Source: Acinetobacter sp. WCHA55 (lineage in GTDB: Bacteria > Pseudomonadota > Gammaproteobacteria > Pseudomonadales > Moraxellaceae). Taken from it: a stretch of 64,000 bases of DNA. This document shows positions 1-10,476 of this stretch, piece by piece. Both the position numbers and the translations under genes were made by a program. The stretch spans positions 1,178,001-1,242,000 of the forward strand of contig NZ_CP032286.1 of assembly GCF_002165305.2 (NCBI RefSeq), written 5' to 3'. The notes under the pieces were generated by a model. That model was not told where the DNA came from. It saw only the letters and a program-made list of their open reading frames with translations, and did no database searches. Numbering within the stretch: position 1 is the first letter of the stretch; each line of letters opens with the position of its first letter.

Positions 1-419
1 ATGTCGAGAACTTTATCCGCGGTGCAAACTGTACCGTCATGACGGTAGGTGATAGCTTTAAGCCACCTACGCGCTTTATCTTTGCCTACGAATATTCACC
101 GACGTGTGTGAAGATGATGAAGCGGATTGCGCAAAGTGATCTACTGCGCCTCTTACAATGCCATTTGGTCTATGTGGGTGACCACCCTGAAATTTTAAGA
201 GAGCCTGAACAGTATTTGAAAGATGCAAATTTGGATGTGATTACAGAATATCGTTATGGTGACGTGGCTGAGAATATTCTGGAATACCAAAAGGAACATG
301 GTATACAGCTGATTGTGCTCGGTGCATTTAGTCACAGTAAAATTCATCAGTTCTTCTTGGGCAGCATTGCAACCACCATTTTTAGGAATGCCAAAGTTCC
401 CTTACTAGTGGCTCGTTAA
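1..419 (+). CDS. Universal stress protein, C-terminal part (5' end outside window)
   Basis: The frame is already open at the left edge, so the real start lies outside; the ATG at 39 is internal. About 139 residues are visible and form the end of a UspA-fold domain. Near the C terminus the stretch LGAFSHSKIHQFFLGS matches the nucleotide-loop pattern G-2x-G-9x-G(S/T) with the second Gly replaced by Ser, so ATP binding is possible but not assured. Family role: cytoplasmic stress-survival proteins. Whether the full protein has one or two Usp domains cannot be seen. It is convergent with the methyltransferase at 561-1226. Confidence 0.85.
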   Translation, partial: VENFIRGANCTVMTVGDSFKPPTRFIFAYEYSPTCVKMMKRIAQSDLLRLLQCHLVYVGDHPEILREPEQYLKDANLDVITEYRYGDVAENILEYQKEHGIQLIVLGAFSHSKIHQFFLGSIATTIFRNAKVPLLVAR

Positions 420-450
420 TTTAGAGTGATTTATCTAAACTGGAACTGTT

Positions 451-487
451 TTATCCATAGTTATCCGCATTAATTGTGGATAACTAT
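451..487. promoter_or_regulatory. Cluster of three DnaA-box-like 9-mers inside an inverted repeat
   Basis: TTATCCATA (451-459) and TTATCCGCA (461-469) are followed by TGTGGATAA (475-483), the exact complement of the consensus DnaA box TTATCCACA. The core also forms a 10-bp inverted repeat, ATAGTTATCC / GGATAACTAT (457-466 and 478-487). It lies between convergent genes, so it is not a promoter. It could bind DnaA or act as a weak stem after the stress-protein gene; the sequence cannot decide. Confidence 0.4.
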
Positions 488-560
488 ATGGACAGTAAAT
501 GTAAGTTTATAATTTATATAAGCTTAAATTGATCGATTGTTTTTTAATCTAAGTTTTAAC

Positions 561-1226
561 TTATTTTACAATGGCTAAGGCAAATCCATCATGTCCTTTG
601 CTACCGACCGTTTGAAGTGCAGTGCACGACAAAATTTTCGGATGGTTTTGCATCGCTTTAAACATATCTCGAATCCCTTCAATACTAGGTTTATGATTTT
701 CAGGATTGATAATATCGCCTGCACGAATCACGTTATCGAGGAAAATCAAAGTACCTGAATGAGATAAATTCAGGCTTAATTCCAAATACTCTGGGTAGCT
801 TTGTTTATCGGCATCAATAAAAATAAAGTCGAAAGGTTCAATGTCTGCAGGCAGTGATTTAAGGATATCTGCTGCACGTCCACATTTGAGTTCAACGGTT
901 TGTTTGAGCTGAGCTTTGTCGATATTTTCTTGACCCATCGCAGCGTGCGTATCCCGCCCCTCAATCGTTAAAATATAGCCGTCTTCAGGTAAACTGCGCG
1001 CTAACCACATGGTGCTATAGGCGGCAAAAGTGCCGAGCTCTAGCACACGCTTACATTGATTCATTTGAATCAACATCTGTAAAAGCATACCTTGGTTGGG
1101 TGCAACAGCTAAGTGATCTGGAAAACCATGCTTCTCTGTATTTTCTAAAGTTTGCAGTAGAATGGGATCTTCAGGAATTAAATGTGCATCGATATAGTTA
1201 TCAATCTCTGTCCACATTTGTTGCAT
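561..1226 (-). CDS. SAM-dependent O-methyltransferase, family 3 (caffeoyl-CoA/catechol type)
   Basis: This 221-residue protein has the full length of the family. The SAM loop reads LELGTFAAYST (about residues 63-72). The divalent-metal ligands are carried by FIDAD (about 136-140) and LDN (about 163-165), as in class I metal-dependent catechol/caffeoyl-CoA O-methyltransferases. It should methylate a hydroxyl on a small, probably aromatic, substrate in the cytoplasm; the substrate cannot be told. An AAGGTG about 8 bases upstream supports the ATG at 1226. It is a single gene, with the peptidase lipoprotein gene behind it. Confidence 0.85.
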   Translation of the reverse strand: MQQMWTEIDNYIDAHLIPEDPILLQTLENTEKHGFPDHLAVAPNQGMLLQMLIQMNQCKRVLELGTFAAYSTMWLARSLPEDGYILTIEGRDTHAAMGQENIDKAQLKQTVELKCGRAADILKSLPADIEPFDFIFIDADKQSYPEYLELSLNLSHSGTLIFLDNVIRAGDIINPENHKPSIEGIRDMFKAMQNHPKILSCTALQTVGSKGHDGFALAIVK

Positions 1227-1316
1227 AGCATGTTCACCTTGGTTGCGATGTGGAGCATTTTAAACTTTTATTTTCAGAGTGCAATTTATCCGATCATATT
1301 TGTTGAAATTGATGTC

Positions 1317-1344
1317 CAAAAAAGAGGTCATATTGACCTCTTTT
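1317..1344 (-). terminator. Terminator after the M15 peptidase gene
   Basis: An 11-bp stem AAAAGAGGTCA / TGACCTCTTTT with a tiny loop is followed on the minus strand by T-rich sequence, just downstream of the stop at 1357. Confidence 0.75.
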
Positions 1345-1356
1345 CATTTTTAAAAA

Positions 1357-2076
1357 CTAGTAATTACACATTGAAGAATTGCGACTGAGGTCTGGGCCCC
1401 ATGTACGATATCCTTGGGTATCAATGTGAATCTGACCAGAGGCATATAAACCTAAGCCCATGTTTAAACTTTGTCCGTGTTGAGTCCAAAATTGGCATAG
1501 ACGATATTTTGTATTTTCAATATATGCATAATCTTGTGGCTGCGGGTTTTCAGGTCCGATTCGAAAATCGATAGCAGAATTGAATAAGTGGCGGGATGAG
1601 TTGGCACCACCTGCACATTGGTTTAAAGGTAGATCACGATAAACTGAAGTAACTTCAAAATCAGTCAGTACTTTGGCTGCAACCAAATATTTAAACACTT
1701 TTAGAGTCGCAATTTGGTTTTTCCAAAGCTCACGGTTGGGAATCATATATTGTGAGCGACCACATTTTTGCCAGTCGCGTGCTGTTCTGAGCAGTTCAAA
1801 GCTTGGGATGATATTTCCCACATCATTACGTTCAAGAAAAACTTCATACTCACGTACGCGTGCAAGCGTGTCACCGACAGACATCCAAGCATTGTAGGTA
1901 TAAGGAATAATTTTAGGTGGAGCAGGGCGGTCAAAACTAATTTTCTCTTGTGGGATAAAAATACGTTTTCCATCAGGAGTTGTGATGGTCTGGCCTTTGT
2001 GAGATGACGTCGTACAGCCAATCATCACTAAGGGGATTATGCTAACCGCAAATAATCCCTTTAAAAATTTCTTCAT
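1357..2076 (-). CDS. M15-family D-Ala-D-Ala carboxypeptidase-like lipoprotein
   Basis: The ATG at 2076 gives 239 residues that begin with a lipoprotein signal peptide (lipobox VMIGC, Cys21). A longer form needs a TTG at 2088 and adds only four residues. The zinc peptidase signature is visible: SRHLFNSAID (about 161-170, His and Asp ligands) and HID (about 217-219, third ligand) followed by WGPD. M15 enzymes trim peptidoglycan stem peptides; this one should act in the periplasm, anchored to a membrane. The substrate is inferred from the family only. Confidence 0.8.
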   Translation of the reverse strand: MKKFLKGLFAVSIIPLVMIGCTTSSHKGQTITTPDGKRIFIPQEKISFDRPAPPKIIPYTYNAWMSVGDTLARVREYEVFLERNDVGNIIPSFELLRTARDWQKCGRSQYMIPNRELWKNQIATLKVFKYLVAAKVLTDFEVTSVYRDLPLNQCAGGANSSRHLFNSAIDFRIGPENPQPQDYAYIENTKYRLCQFWTQHGQSLNMGLGLYASGQIHIDTQGYRTWGPDLSRNSSMCNY

Positions 2077-2173
2077 TATAGAAATCAAATATTTAAAAAA
2101 TACGCCTATTATTTTAATCCAAATTTGTGAGGAAAAATTGGAAATATTGCAATCAAATGTGTGTTTTAGGTAT

Positions 2174-2203
2174 AAAAAAAGATCAGCTTATGCTGATCTT
2201 TTT
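2174..2203 (-). terminator. fdxA terminator
   Basis: A 10-bp perfect stem AAAGATCAGC / GCTGATCTTT with a TTAT-type loop is flanked by T runs on both strands. It lies six bases after the fdxA stop and may also end transcripts from the other side. Confidence 0.8.
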
Positions 2204-2208
2204 CTGGC

Positions 2209-2532
2209 TTACTTTTCTAAGTATTGTAACTTATCTGCTTTACCATTCCATTCTTCACGGTCAGCAGGTTGGTCACCAATCTGGGTAATGTTCGGCCAAG
2301 TTTGTGATAATTCAGCATTCAGTTCGATAAAGACTTCTTGACCTTCTGGCAGTTCATCTTCAGAGAAAATTGCATTTGCAGGACATTCAGGTTCACACAG
2401 TGCACAATCAATACACTCATCTGGATTGATCACTAGAAAGTTTGGACCTTCATAGAAACAGTCTACTGGACAAACTTCAACGCAGTCTTGATATTTACAT
2501 TTAATACAATTTTCAGTGACAACAAAGGTCAT
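2209..2532 (-). CDS. fdxA: Ferredoxin FdxA, 7Fe-8S type
   Basis: A 107-residue electron carrier. The N-terminal cysteines (Cys9, 12, 17, 21, 25) and a second set in [13 protein letters not shown] (Cys40, 43, 46, 50) match the [3Fe-4S]/[4Fe-4S] ferredoxins of Azotobacter FdI type. An acidic C-terminal tail of about 50 residues follows, as usual. It works in the cytoplasm as a low-potential electron donor; the partner is unknown. It sits downstream of mutS in the same direction, an arrangement common in gammaproteobacteria, but the mutS terminator between them suggests its own promoter. Confidence 0.95.
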   Translation of the reverse strand: MTFVVTENCIKCKYQDCVEVCPVDCFYEGPNFLVINPDECIDCALCEPECPANAIFSEDELPEGQEVFIELNAELSQTWPNITQIGDQPADREEWNGKADKLQYLEK

Positions 2533-2685
2533 GGCGAAGGCTACCTAAAAATATGGTTCTAATAACTAATGTGTATTTTAGGCAAAAACGGCACCAACTA
2601 ACAATTGCTTTTATTGATATTTGTTATATGCACGGCTGTTAAATTTGATAAAAACTGAACATTCTACTTAAAACTGCTTTTGAGA

Positions 2686-2713
2686 ATAAAAAAGACCGCC
2701 ATTTTGACGGTCT
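2686..2713 (-). terminator. mutS terminator
   Basis: The stem AGACCG / CGGTCT, followed on the minus strand by TTTTTTATT, lies about 27 bases after the mutS stop. Confidence 0.75.
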
Positions 2714-2739
2714 AAATGGGTGACAAAAATAGAAAACCA

Positions 2740-5373
2740 CTATGAATGTAACTGATCTTTCAATGCATAAAGCTGTTGTAAAGCTTCACGTGGGCTTAAA
2801 TTATCGACATCAATGCTTTTAAGTAGTTCAAGTGCAGCAGACGGTTTCTCAATTTCGACCACACGTTCAATTGTTTCAATTTTAGGTGCTTCTATTGCAG
2901 CAAACAGATCATTTTGAACGACTTTAGGTTTTTGTAGCTGTTGCTTCTCTAAAATTTTCAGACGATTTTGTGCTTCTTTGATCACACTGGCAGGAATACC
3001 CGCCAATTTTGCCACTTGTAAGCCGTGACTTTGGCTCGCTGGCCCATGTTGGACTTTATGTAACAAAATCAAGTTGCCATTGAGTTCTTTTGCGGTGACA
3101 TGGTAGTTATCAATAGCAGTTTCTTTGGCCAGTTCAGTTAGTTCAAAGTAGTGGGTGGCAAATAGACATAAACATTTAATACGTTTGGTTAAGTCGAGTA
3201 CGCAAGCCCATGCCAAAGATAGACCATCATAGGTACTGGTACCACGACCAACTTCATCCATCAGAACCAGCGACTGATTGGTTGCATGATGTAGGATTTG
3301 CGAGGTCTCAGTCATTTCCACCATAAAGGTCGATTTGCCTGTAGATAGGTCATCGGCAGAACCAATACGGGTAAAGATTCGATCAATAGGACCTAATACT
3401 GCCGATTGAGCAGGGACATAGGAGCCACAATAGGCCAATAAGCTAATTAGAGCTGTTTGACGCATAAAGGTTGATTTACCCCCCATATTAGGACCAGTAA
3501 TAATGGCCATACGGTGGTTGAAATCAAGTGTCGTGTCATTCGGTGTAAATGTAGCTTTGTTCAATGCTTCAACCACTGGATGACGTCCCGCAATAATTTT
3601 AACCCCAATTTCTGGACTATACTCAGGACGTGACCAATTGCGTAAGCGAGCCTGATGTGCAAAGTTAGCTAAGAGGTCGATCTGCGCAATAGCGCTGCTC
3701 ATCATTTGTAAATGACCAATATCGGCACGGAGTTCATCTAAAAGCATTTCGAACAGCATTTTTTCGCGGGCTAATGCACGGGACTCACTCGAAAGTACCT
3801 TGTCTTCAAAGGTTTTCAGCTCAGGCGTGATATAACGCTCAGCATTTTTCAAGGTTTGACGACGAATGTAGTGATCAGGCGCTTGCTCGGCTTGTGCACG
3901 GGTCAGTTCAATGTAGTACCCACTGACACGGTTATAGCCAATTTTTAAGGTCGAAATTCCAGTATTTTGACGTTCTTGAATTTCAAGGTCGATCAAGTAC
4001 TGTCCTGCATGATCGCGGATTTTACGGAGTTCATCCAGTTCATGATCGAAGCCTTCAGCTATTACATTTCCATCCCGTAAAAGCACAGGTGGATGTTCAA
4101 CAATGGCGGACATTAAACGTTGATGTAAGCCATGGAAATCACCCAATTCTTCATTCAATTGGGTAATGAGTACAGACTTTTTGCTTTGAATCACGGGTTG
4201 AATGGCATGACGTAAATAAGGGATTTGCGCACAGGCTTGGCGCAGTTGCACTAAGTCTCGTGGACGGGCACTGCCTAAAGCCACGCGACTGAGGACACGT
4301 TCGATGTCTCCAATTTCTTTTAATATTAAACGGACTGGTGATTCATGGTAGCCATCTACAAGACTTTTAGTCGCGTCTAAACGTGCGTCTAAGAGCTTGG
4401 TGTCACGTAATGGTTGCATTAGCGTACGGCTAAGTAAACGTCCACCCATGGCTGTTTGACAGTCATTGATGAGTTGGAACAATGACGTGCCGTGTTCAAA
4501 CAGAGGTTCAACCAACTCTAAGTTTCTACGTGTCACAGGATCAAGTGCAATGAAATCACTGCTTTGTTCCAGTTGAATAGAGCGAATATGCGGTAAGGCT
4601 GTCTTTTGCGTTTCTTTGGCATAATGAATCAGCGATGCTGCTGCCGCTTTGGCAAGTGGCAAATGGTCAATACCGAAACCTGCTAAAGTCGATACAGCAA
4701 ACTGATCGCATAAAGTTTTTTGTGCGTTGTTTAGGTTAAAGTCGACATTCGGGCGGCGTGTTACTGGGCAGTCGAGCAGCTTTTTAATGTGTTCAATAAT
4801 GTTGGGGTCGACAATATTTTCATCGACCAAAATTTCACTTGGCATGAGGCGAGACAGTTCAATACCGAGTTGCTCAAGTTGAAACTCTTGTTGCTGAACT
4901 TTGAATAAACCTGCACTCAAATCTAACAGCGCAATACCAATTTCGTTTTGTTGTACGCAAAGCGCCACAAGGTTTGAACTTTGATGTGCAGTAAGCAAGG
5001 CGTCATCTGTTAATGTACCTGGGGTAATAATTCTAACAACACCACGTTCCACAGGGGCCTTACCTGTAACTTCACCAATCTGCTCGCAGATAACGACAGT
5101 TTCGCCCTTTTTCACTAAGCGTGCAAGGTAGCCTTCGGCGGCATGGTAAGGAACACCTGCCATAGGGATGGGTTCACCATTGGCTTTGCCACGATGGGTC
5201 AGGGTAATTCCGAGAAGTTTAGCGGCCTTATGTGCATCTTCAAAAAATAGCTCGTAAAAGTCTCCCATACGATAGAACATCAAAGAGTGCGGATGTTGCA
5301 TTTTGACGCCCATGTACTGTTGCATCATGGGAGTGAGTGTGGACAAATCAGTTATGATTCCCGAATTGCTCAT
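2740..5373 (-). CDS. mutS: DNA mismatch repair protein MutS
   Basis: The ATG at 5373 gives 877 residues; it has AAGGA about 10 bases upstream, whereas the longer frame needs a GTG at 5406. Visible landmarks are the mismatch-reading motif GDFYELF near residue 37, the Walker A loop GPNMGGKST, the Walker B region [11 protein letters not shown], and the conserved ATHYFEL. MutS recognises base mismatches and small loops and recruits MutL. Domain order and length are normal, so the gene looks intact. Confidence 0.97.
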   Translation of the reverse strand: MSNSGIITDLSTLTPMMQQYMGVKMQHPHSLMFYRMGDFYELFFEDAHKAAKLLGITLTHRGKANGEPIPMAGVPYHAAEGYLARLVKKGETVVICEQIGEVTGKAPVERGVVRIITPGTLTDDALLTAHQSSNLVALCVQQNEIGIALLDLSAGLFKVQQQEFQLEQLGIELSRLMPSEILVDENIVDPNIIEHIKKLLDCPVTRRPNVDFNLNNAQKTLCDQFAVSTLAGFGIDHLPLAKAAAASLIHYAKETQKTALPHIRSIQLEQSSDFIALDPVTRRNLELVEPLFEHGTSLFQLINDCQTAMGGRLLSRTLMQPLRDTKLLDARLDATKSLVDGYHESPVRLILKEIGDIERVLSRVALGSARPRDLVQLRQACAQIPYLRHAIQPVIQSKKSVLITQLNEELGDFHGLHQRLMSAIVEHPPVLLRDGNVIAEGFDHELDELRKIRDHAGQYLIDLEIQERQNTGISTLKIGYNRVSGYYIELTRAQAEQAPDHYIRRQTLKNAERYITPELKTFEDKVLSSESRALAREKMLFEMLLDELRADIGHLQMMSSAIAQIDLLANFAHQARLRNWSRPEYSPEIGVKIIAGRHPVVEALNKATFTPNDTTLDFNHRMAIITGPNMGGKSTFMRQTALISLLAYCGSYVPAQSAVLGPIDRIFTRIGSADDLSTGKSTFMVEMTETSQILHHATNQSLVLMDEVGRGTSTYDGLSLAWACVLDLTKRIKCLCLFATHYFELTELAKETAIDNYHVTAKELNGNLILLHKVQHGPASQSHGLQVAKLAGIPASVIKEAQNRLKILEKQQLQKPKVVQNDLFAAIEAPKIETIERVVEIEKPSAALELLKSIDVDNLSPREALQQLYALKDQLHS

Positions 5374-5588
5374 GTAGGTGAAATCCTTAATTCTTTGAAA
5401 ATACACAATATAAAAATAGACCGAGCGACACCGCTTACCGTGTGTATTTATGCGCTATGAACAGCTATTGTATGAATGGCAATATCTTAGCAAAATTGAA
5501 AACGACTAAACAATAAATCATCTATAAAGCGAACAGTTGTTAAACAGCCAAGTGACTATTGCTGTAGGAGTTAGGCATAAAGCAGAAA

Positions 5589-5620
5589 TAAAAAAGCCTA
5601 AACATCTGTTTAGGCTTTTT
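5589..5620 (-). terminator. Terminator after the alpha/beta-hydrolase lipoprotein gene
   Basis: A perfect 12-bp stem AAAAGCCTAAAC / GTTTAGGCTTTT with loop ATCT is followed by T-rich sequence, just downstream of the stop at 5626. Confidence 0.85.
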
Positions 5621-5625
5621 AAGGT

Positions 5626-7632
5626 TTAAGGCTTATATAAACCGAGTTCAGTCAGGTGTAACCGCAGGATACGCCGTAACTCTAAAACGGCTTCAGGCGT
5701 TTCTTGAATAGAGTGTCCACCTTTAATAATCTTCTCAGACAATGCACCTTCAAGATGGGCACTCGTATAAGGCACAACATCGTCTGTAATAATATTGAGG
5801 TCATTACTTTTGGTCGCATTCCCCATAATGCTATGGAATTTCATGCCTTTGTATGGAACGACATTTTTAGTTAACCGAGTAAAGTTAGAGTTCTTGCTAA
5901 GATCACTTGGTCCATTTTGAATGAGTCCATTATCTACATCTTTAATGAATTCTTGTAGGTCAGGGTCACTGCTTTGTATAACGTCTGTCAGCGCCCCTAA
6001 AAATGCACCTGGTAGACGAATGACTTTACGTGCTGCAAGGGTAAACCAACGGTCAGCAAATTCTGTCCCACGATGTGGTGCAGCCAAGAAAATAGCCCGG
6101 CCAAAGTTTGGAATGGGTTGAATGTCGAGGCGTGATTTAAACAGAGGGTCATTTTTAAATTGTTTCACACGTCGATTGGGTAGTAGTTTCATTGCAGCAG
6201 GAGTTAAGTCAGCATCGCTCACCAAAAGCCGCGCAATAATGCCGCCCATACTATGTCCCACGAGCACGGCATCCTTTTTGGCAGGAGCTTTGCTATCGAC
6301 CAAATTAAAACTTTGTTGAATGATCGCGTAGATTTGAAAACGACTTTCTAAAATTGGCATATTGGTCGAGTAGAACACTTGCCAAACTTGATAGTGCTCA
6401 CGTAATACGGGATCGCCCATTACATCATTTGTCAGACGAATCCAGGCCTCTGGACTACTGGCTAGACCGTGAACGAGCACCACCACTTTTTTATTTGGAT
6501 TATACGGCTCAAGCATGTATAGGTGAGGCATGGTGAGACGTGCATCACGATCAATCAGTGATAAATATGCGGCTTTGCCTAAGTTGTTTTGTGCTAACCA
6601 TAAGCCATAAGGCGCAGAAAAGTTCGCAGCTAGAGGATAGCTTTTGCCTGCAATTGTTGCAGATTCAAACTTATAAGGATCATAAGCTGAGATTTCAAAC
6701 TCAGGATTATTTAAGATCTCATCGATACTGGATGCAGAGCGTGGCTGTGCGGTAATGGTTGCCGCTAAATAACGGGCATTGTGAATGTTGGGATTACGAC
6801 CATTGGTGTACTGATAATGTAGTGGATCGACAATATATTTGGCTTTTTCAGGTGAGGTGTCGTTGTGCTCGGGTGGGAGGACAATCAGAAACTCTGAACC
6901 AAAACCATCACGTCGTGTGATAGAGCGCAGACCTGAAAAGTTCATATTGTAAGTTGACATCAGTTGTTCAACTTGACGGTTTTTTAGAAGTGGGTAGTTT
7001 TCATAATTAATACGGTAAATACTTTGCCCCACTTTTATTTGATTACCGACTTCAGATGGCCCATGGCGTAGTCCATAACTATGTACAAGTTTAGCGATTG
7101 CTTGGTTATAAAAGTCACGGAGTTGGACTTGTCGGTTATCAAAAATACGATCTTGAGGGCCACGTTTGGTGTTAAACATGTAGGCATAACTGTAGCGAAT
7201 GCTTTTATCTAGCATACCGAGTTGCTGATCTAGGCAGCTTTGGTAGTTTTGTTTTTGTAGCGCTTTTTTTTCTTCAGACTGGGTCTTGGCTAAAATACTC
7301 ACTTTACAGGCAGATGATTTTTCTAAGGAAATTGCTTTAGCGAGATAGAGTTCGCTGGCAGTAGAGAGGAGCTGTTCATCCTGAATTTGTGGAATTTGTC
7401 TGAGTTCACTGACACATTCTTCAGGTTGCTCTGAACAGATTTTGGCTTCTCGACCTGTCATAGACAGTACGTTTAGACTCGCTTCACTGAGTTTATCCCG
7501 CGTTAAAATACTTTCACGTTCGTTGGTAATCGTGACGTTCAGTGATTGATTTTTTACACTGACCACTTGGCAACCACTCAAGAGCGAAAATAGGGTGGTT
7601 ACCATCAAGGTGCTACGGATGTATTTAGGCAT
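5626..7632 (-). CDS. Alpha/beta-hydrolase (lipase-like) lipoprotein
   Basis: A 668-residue envelope protein with a lipobox (LLSGC, Cys21). The first half has no recognised domain. The C-terminal part is an alpha/beta-hydrolase: oxyanion region VVLVHGLASSPEAW, nucleophile elbow VGHSMGG, and a late GGHSIQ that probably supplies the catalytic His. This is the layout of triacylglycerol-lipase-like esterases, but the natural ester is unknown. The next gene upstream is another lipoprotein in the same direction; a terminator lies between them, so they are probably separate units. Confidence 0.8.
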   Translation of the reverse strand: MPKYIRSTLMVTTLFSLLSGCQVVSVKNQSLNVTITNERESILTRDKLSEASLNVLSMTGREAKICSEQPEECVSELRQIPQIQDEQLLSTASELYLAKAISLEKSSACKVSILAKTQSEEKKALQKQNYQSCLDQQLGMLDKSIRYSYAYMFNTKRGPQDRIFDNRQVQLRDFYNQAIAKLVHSYGLRHGPSEVGNQIKVGQSIYRINYENYPLLKNRQVEQLMSTYNMNFSGLRSITRRDGFGSEFLIVLPPEHNDTSPEKAKYIVDPLHYQYTNGRNPNIHNARYLAATITAQPRSASSIDEILNNPEFEISAYDPYKFESATIAGKSYPLAANFSAPYGLWLAQNNLGKAAYLSLIDRDARLTMPHLYMLEPYNPNKKVVVLVHGLASSPEAWIRLTNDVMGDPVLREHYQVWQVFYSTNMPILESRFQIYAIIQQSFNLVDSKAPAKKDAVLVGHSMGGIIARLLVSDADLTPAAMKLLPNRRVKQFKNDPLFKSRLDIQPIPNFGRAIFLAAPHRGTEFADRWFTLAARKVIRLPGAFLGALTDVIQSSDPDLQEFIKDVDNGLIQNGPSDLSKNSNFTRLTKNVVPYKGMKFHSIMGNATKSNDLNIITDDVVPYTSAHLEGALSEKIIKGGHSIQETPEAVLELRRILRLHLTELGLYKP

Positions 7633-7711
7633 AAAAGGCGTCGACTACCGTTTATTCTTTTGAATTTTTTAAATCATACGATAATTCTTGGATTTATCAA
7701 TTCGCCTAAAA

Positions 7712-7740
7712 TAAAAATAGACCGAAAAATCGGTCTATTG
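7712..7740 (-). terminator. Terminator after the 7767-8678 lipoprotein gene
   Basis: A 10-bp stem AATAGACCGA / TCGGTCTATT with an AAAA loop is followed on the minus strand by TTTTTAT, about 27 bases after the stop. Confidence 0.8.
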
Positions 7741-7766
7741 AGCTTAAATGAACTCATCAGTACAGT

Positions 7767-8678
7767 TTATTTTGCAGTATTTAGAACTTGCCAAACATTC
7801 CATCGACCTTGTTTTTCAATTTCATTAATTAAGCGATCCGCAACTTCAGCTTCTTGCGGATATTTCAGCTTGTAGTTTTTCAAAGTTTGCACTGCATTTT
7901 TCTTTTGTTCCATAGCGATGTAGTTATTTGCGGTCGCTAAATAGGCTTCCTGAACACCAAATTTCATTGCTTTATCAAGATATGGCATTGCTTCGCGTTG
8001 ACCACCACCTTCAGACAAAGCAAAACCAAACCAGAAGTTTGCTTCAGGGTCTTCTTGGTTAATTTTTAAAATACGCTGGGCATAAGCTAAAGACTTGGTG
8101 GTGTAGACTGAACCTAAGTCTAAATTACGTGCCATAACACTGGCTTTGAATGCACGAATCAGTACATCAAATGAAGCATTGTCTTTTGATGCTAACGTAT
8201 CGAGTTGTTGTGTCACTTCTTTTAGTTTTAACTCAAAACCTTTACGTTCTTGGCGTTCTGTGAAGCGGGGTGGGTAGTGACGTGCCTTGCCTTCAACCAA
8301 CTGTAAAAAGTCATCAATTTCAGTAATATCGACTTCATTGTCACTTGCCAGTACAGCAAACTTTAACTGACGGTCTTTGCTGTTAACAGTCGGGATAATC
8401 AGCTTGTTAGTATCTAAAACCAATTTCTTCGATGGATCGTCAGAACGGGTCACTTCCATTTGGGTTACAGGTTGAGCTGCTGCTTTTTTTAAGTTAATTT
8501 CAAATGGAGGTGGTGCATCATAATTAAATGGATTGAGTGCATAAAATGGTGCAGTTAATTCAGGCTCTGTAAAAACGATGGTATCGTTATTATTCTTCGT
8601 CGGGTTTGAGCTACATGCTGTTAAAAAAGAGACAGCAAGAACAGCAACCGCTAAGGGTTTAAGCATCATAAGGTTCAT
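7767..8678 (-). CDS. Lipoprotein with TPR-like C-terminal half
   Basis: A 303-residue protein with a lipoprotein signal peptide (lipobox LTAC, then SSNP). The start could be the ATG at 8678 or one a few codons later; the mature protein is the same. The second half has helical repeats of tetratricopeptide type (for example the stretches around NFWFGFALSEGG and EAYLATANNYIAMEQ). No catalytic motif is visible. TPR lipoproteins usually scaffold envelope complexes; its partner is unknown. It lies upstream of the hydrolase lipoprotein and may share a cell-envelope role. Confidence 0.7.
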   Translation of the reverse strand: MNLMMLKPLAVAVLAVSFLTACSSNPTKNNNDTIVFTEPELTAPFYALNPFNYDAPPPFEINLKKAAAQPVTQMEVTRSDDPSKKLVLDTNKLIIPTVNSKDRQLKFAVLASDNEVDITEIDDFLQLVEGKARHYPPRFTERQERKGFELKLKEVTQQLDTLASKDNASFDVLIRAFKASVMARNLDLGSVYTTKSLAYAQRILKINQEDPEANFWFGFALSEGGGQREAMPYLDKAMKFGVQEAYLATANNYIAMEQKKNAVQTLKNYKLKYPQEAEVADRLINEIEKQGRWNVWQVLNTAK

Positions 8679-8792
8679 CCATTCATTATTTTAAGAAGTA
8701 GTATAAAAGGCATGTTCGTCAGTCTAAAAAAACTCTGATGAACATGCAAGGTTTGCTATAGGCAGGTTTTCAAAAACTAACACTTTTCATGT

Positions 8793-9602
8793 TTAGTCAT
8801 TGGATGGGAGGCTTTGGGCTTCACATTCGCGGCGTACATCTTCCAAAATTTTCAGTTCTTCAGCACTAAAGGGTTGTTCATTTTGTTGCTGTTTTTTAAA
8901 GGTTGGGTCAAGTAAAGATAAACGTTGGCATAAGGTATTCATACGTTTTTCATTCAACTGAATACGGTCGAGCAGGATGCGCATGCCTTCAAGAATAGGG
9001 TCTGACTGGTCTTGCGTTGCAGCGTAAGCTTGGAAGCCGATACTTTCTGCATAATCACGACGATGTGTTTCAGCCTCATCTTTAGGTTTATCTTTTGATA
9101 TGAAACGCGCTGGGTTGCCAACTGCGGTGGTGTCGGCTGGAACAGCTTTGGTCACAACTGCATTTGAGCCGACTTTGGCATTTTTACCGACAGTAAAGGG
9201 GCCTAAAATTTTAGCGCCTGCACCAACAACTACACCGTCTTCTAAGGTCGGATGGCGTTTACCTTTATTCCACGTGGTTCCACCTAAAGTGACACCATGA
9301 TATAGGGTCACATCATCACCAATTTCAGCGGTTTCACCAATCACGACACCCATGCCATGGTCAATAAAAAAACGACGACCAATTTTTGCACCTGGGTGAA
9401 TTTCAATACCTGTTGCAAAACGGCTAAAAGAAGACAATAAACGAGCTGAGCCTTTACATTCTTTTTTCCATAACTCATGAGCCATACGGTGCATGATCAA
9501 GGCGTGGATACCTGGGTATGTGGTTAGAACTTCTAAAGTGTTTCGTGCCGCAGGATCGCGCGCGAATACAGCTTGTACATCTTCTTTGAGCTGTTTAAGC
9601 AT
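8793..9602 (-). CDS. cysE: Serine O-acetyltransferase CysE
   Basis: The ATG at 9602 (269 residues) has AGAGGA eight bases upstream and is chosen over a longer frame. It overlaps the trmJ stop by eight bases, which implies translational coupling. The centre is a left-handed beta-helix of hexapeptide repeats, with [12 protein letters not shown] carrying the catalytic His and GVTLGG following. CysE transfers acetyl from acetyl-CoA to serine, the committed step of cysteine synthesis. The C-terminal extension of about 70 residues is longer than in short CysE proteins and is predicted polar/helical. Confidence 0.93.
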   Translation of the reverse strand: MLKQLKEDVQAVFARDPAARNTLEVLTTYPGIHALIMHRMAHELWKKECKGSARLLSSFSRFATGIEIHPGAKIGRRFFIDHGMGVVIGETAEIGDDVTLYHGVTLGGTTWNKGKRHPTLEDGVVVGAGAKILGPFTVGKNAKVGSNAVVTKAVPADTTAVGNPARFISKDKPKDEAETHRRDYAESIGFQAYAATQDQSDPILEGMRILLDRIQLNEKRMNTLCQRLSLLDPTFKKQQQNEQPFSAEELKILEDVRRECEAQSLPSND

Positions 9603-10443
9603 TAGATTGATCCTCTGTTTGGTCCGTATTTGACTTTTTCCATGTGCCATTATTTAAGGCTTGTACACGACTAAAAATACCACGAAGTAAATGATATTCC
9701 ATACGATCTAATTGTATACGTCCAAAAAGACGACGCAAGCGTAAAGGCAGTAATCGAGGATTTTTTGGATCTAAAAACTCAATCTCGGCCAACATTTTTT
9801 CAATGTGTGGATAGAACTGTTCCATTTGCTCATGTGTGACCAAAGGCTCATCCCATTGCATAGTCTCAGTATCTGTTACAGGCATAGTTGCAGCTTCATC
9901 TGCACCACTTTCTACAACAGCTAAGGTTGCCATACGCATTTCATAACAAATCACTTGAATCGCTTGAGCCACATTCAGTACACCATAGTCTGTATTTACA
10001 GGAATGGTGACATGATAGTTGGCCAAGGCCAGTTCTTCGTTGGTCAGTCCGCGATCTTCACGGCCAAATACCACAGCAACCTCTTGTTGATCATTCACTA
10101 CTGCTGAAATTGATTTTTCAGCCGCAGGACGTGCGTCTAGCAAAGGCCAAGGAATGGTACGACTACGCGCGCTGGTTCCAAACACTAAATGGCAATCTTT
10201 GATGGCGTCGGCAAGGGTTTCAACAATTTCAATCTGCGCGATTAAATCCGTTGCACCCGCAGCCAAAGCATCAATATCGGGATGTGGATAGGTTTTTGGT
10301 GCAACCAAAACTAGTTTTGAGAGTCCCATTGTTTTCATAGCACGCAGTGCGCTACCAATGTTTGCAGGGAGTGTGGTATTGACCATGACAATACGCACAT
10401 GGGAGAGATGCGCTGAAACAGCGGCATTGTCAAATTGGCTCAT
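9595..10443 (-). CDS. trmJ: tRNA (cytidine/uridine-2'-O-)-methyltransferase TrmJ
   Basis: A 282-residue SPOUT-class methyltransferase. Family motifs are [20 protein letters not shown] at the N terminus (Asn/Arg of motif 1), [14 protein letters not shown] in the middle, and the VLNVAQA region that forms the SAM-binding knot. A C-terminal helical extension of about 100 residues fits TrmJ rather than TrmL. It modifies the ribose at position 32 of tRNAs. It lies 33 bases after dnaE and overlaps cysE, so dnaE-trmJ-cysE may be co-transcribed. Confidence 0.92.
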   Translation of the reverse strand: MSQFDNAAVSAHLSHVRIVMVNTTLPANIGSALRAMKTMGLSKLVLVAPKTYPHPDIDALAAGATDLIAQIEIVETLADAIKDCHLVFGTSARSRTIPWPLLDARPAAEKSISAVVNDQQEVAVVFGREDRGLTNEELALANYHVTIPVNTDYGVLNVAQAIQVICYEMRMATLAVVESGADEAATMPVTDTETMQWDEPLVTHEQMEQFYPHIEKMLAEIEFLDPKNPRLLPLRLRRLFGRIQLDRMEYHLLRGIFSRVQALNNGTWKKSNTDQTEDQSNA

Positions 10444-10476
10444 GATTTTTCCAATGAATCTTTAAACTTTAAATAA

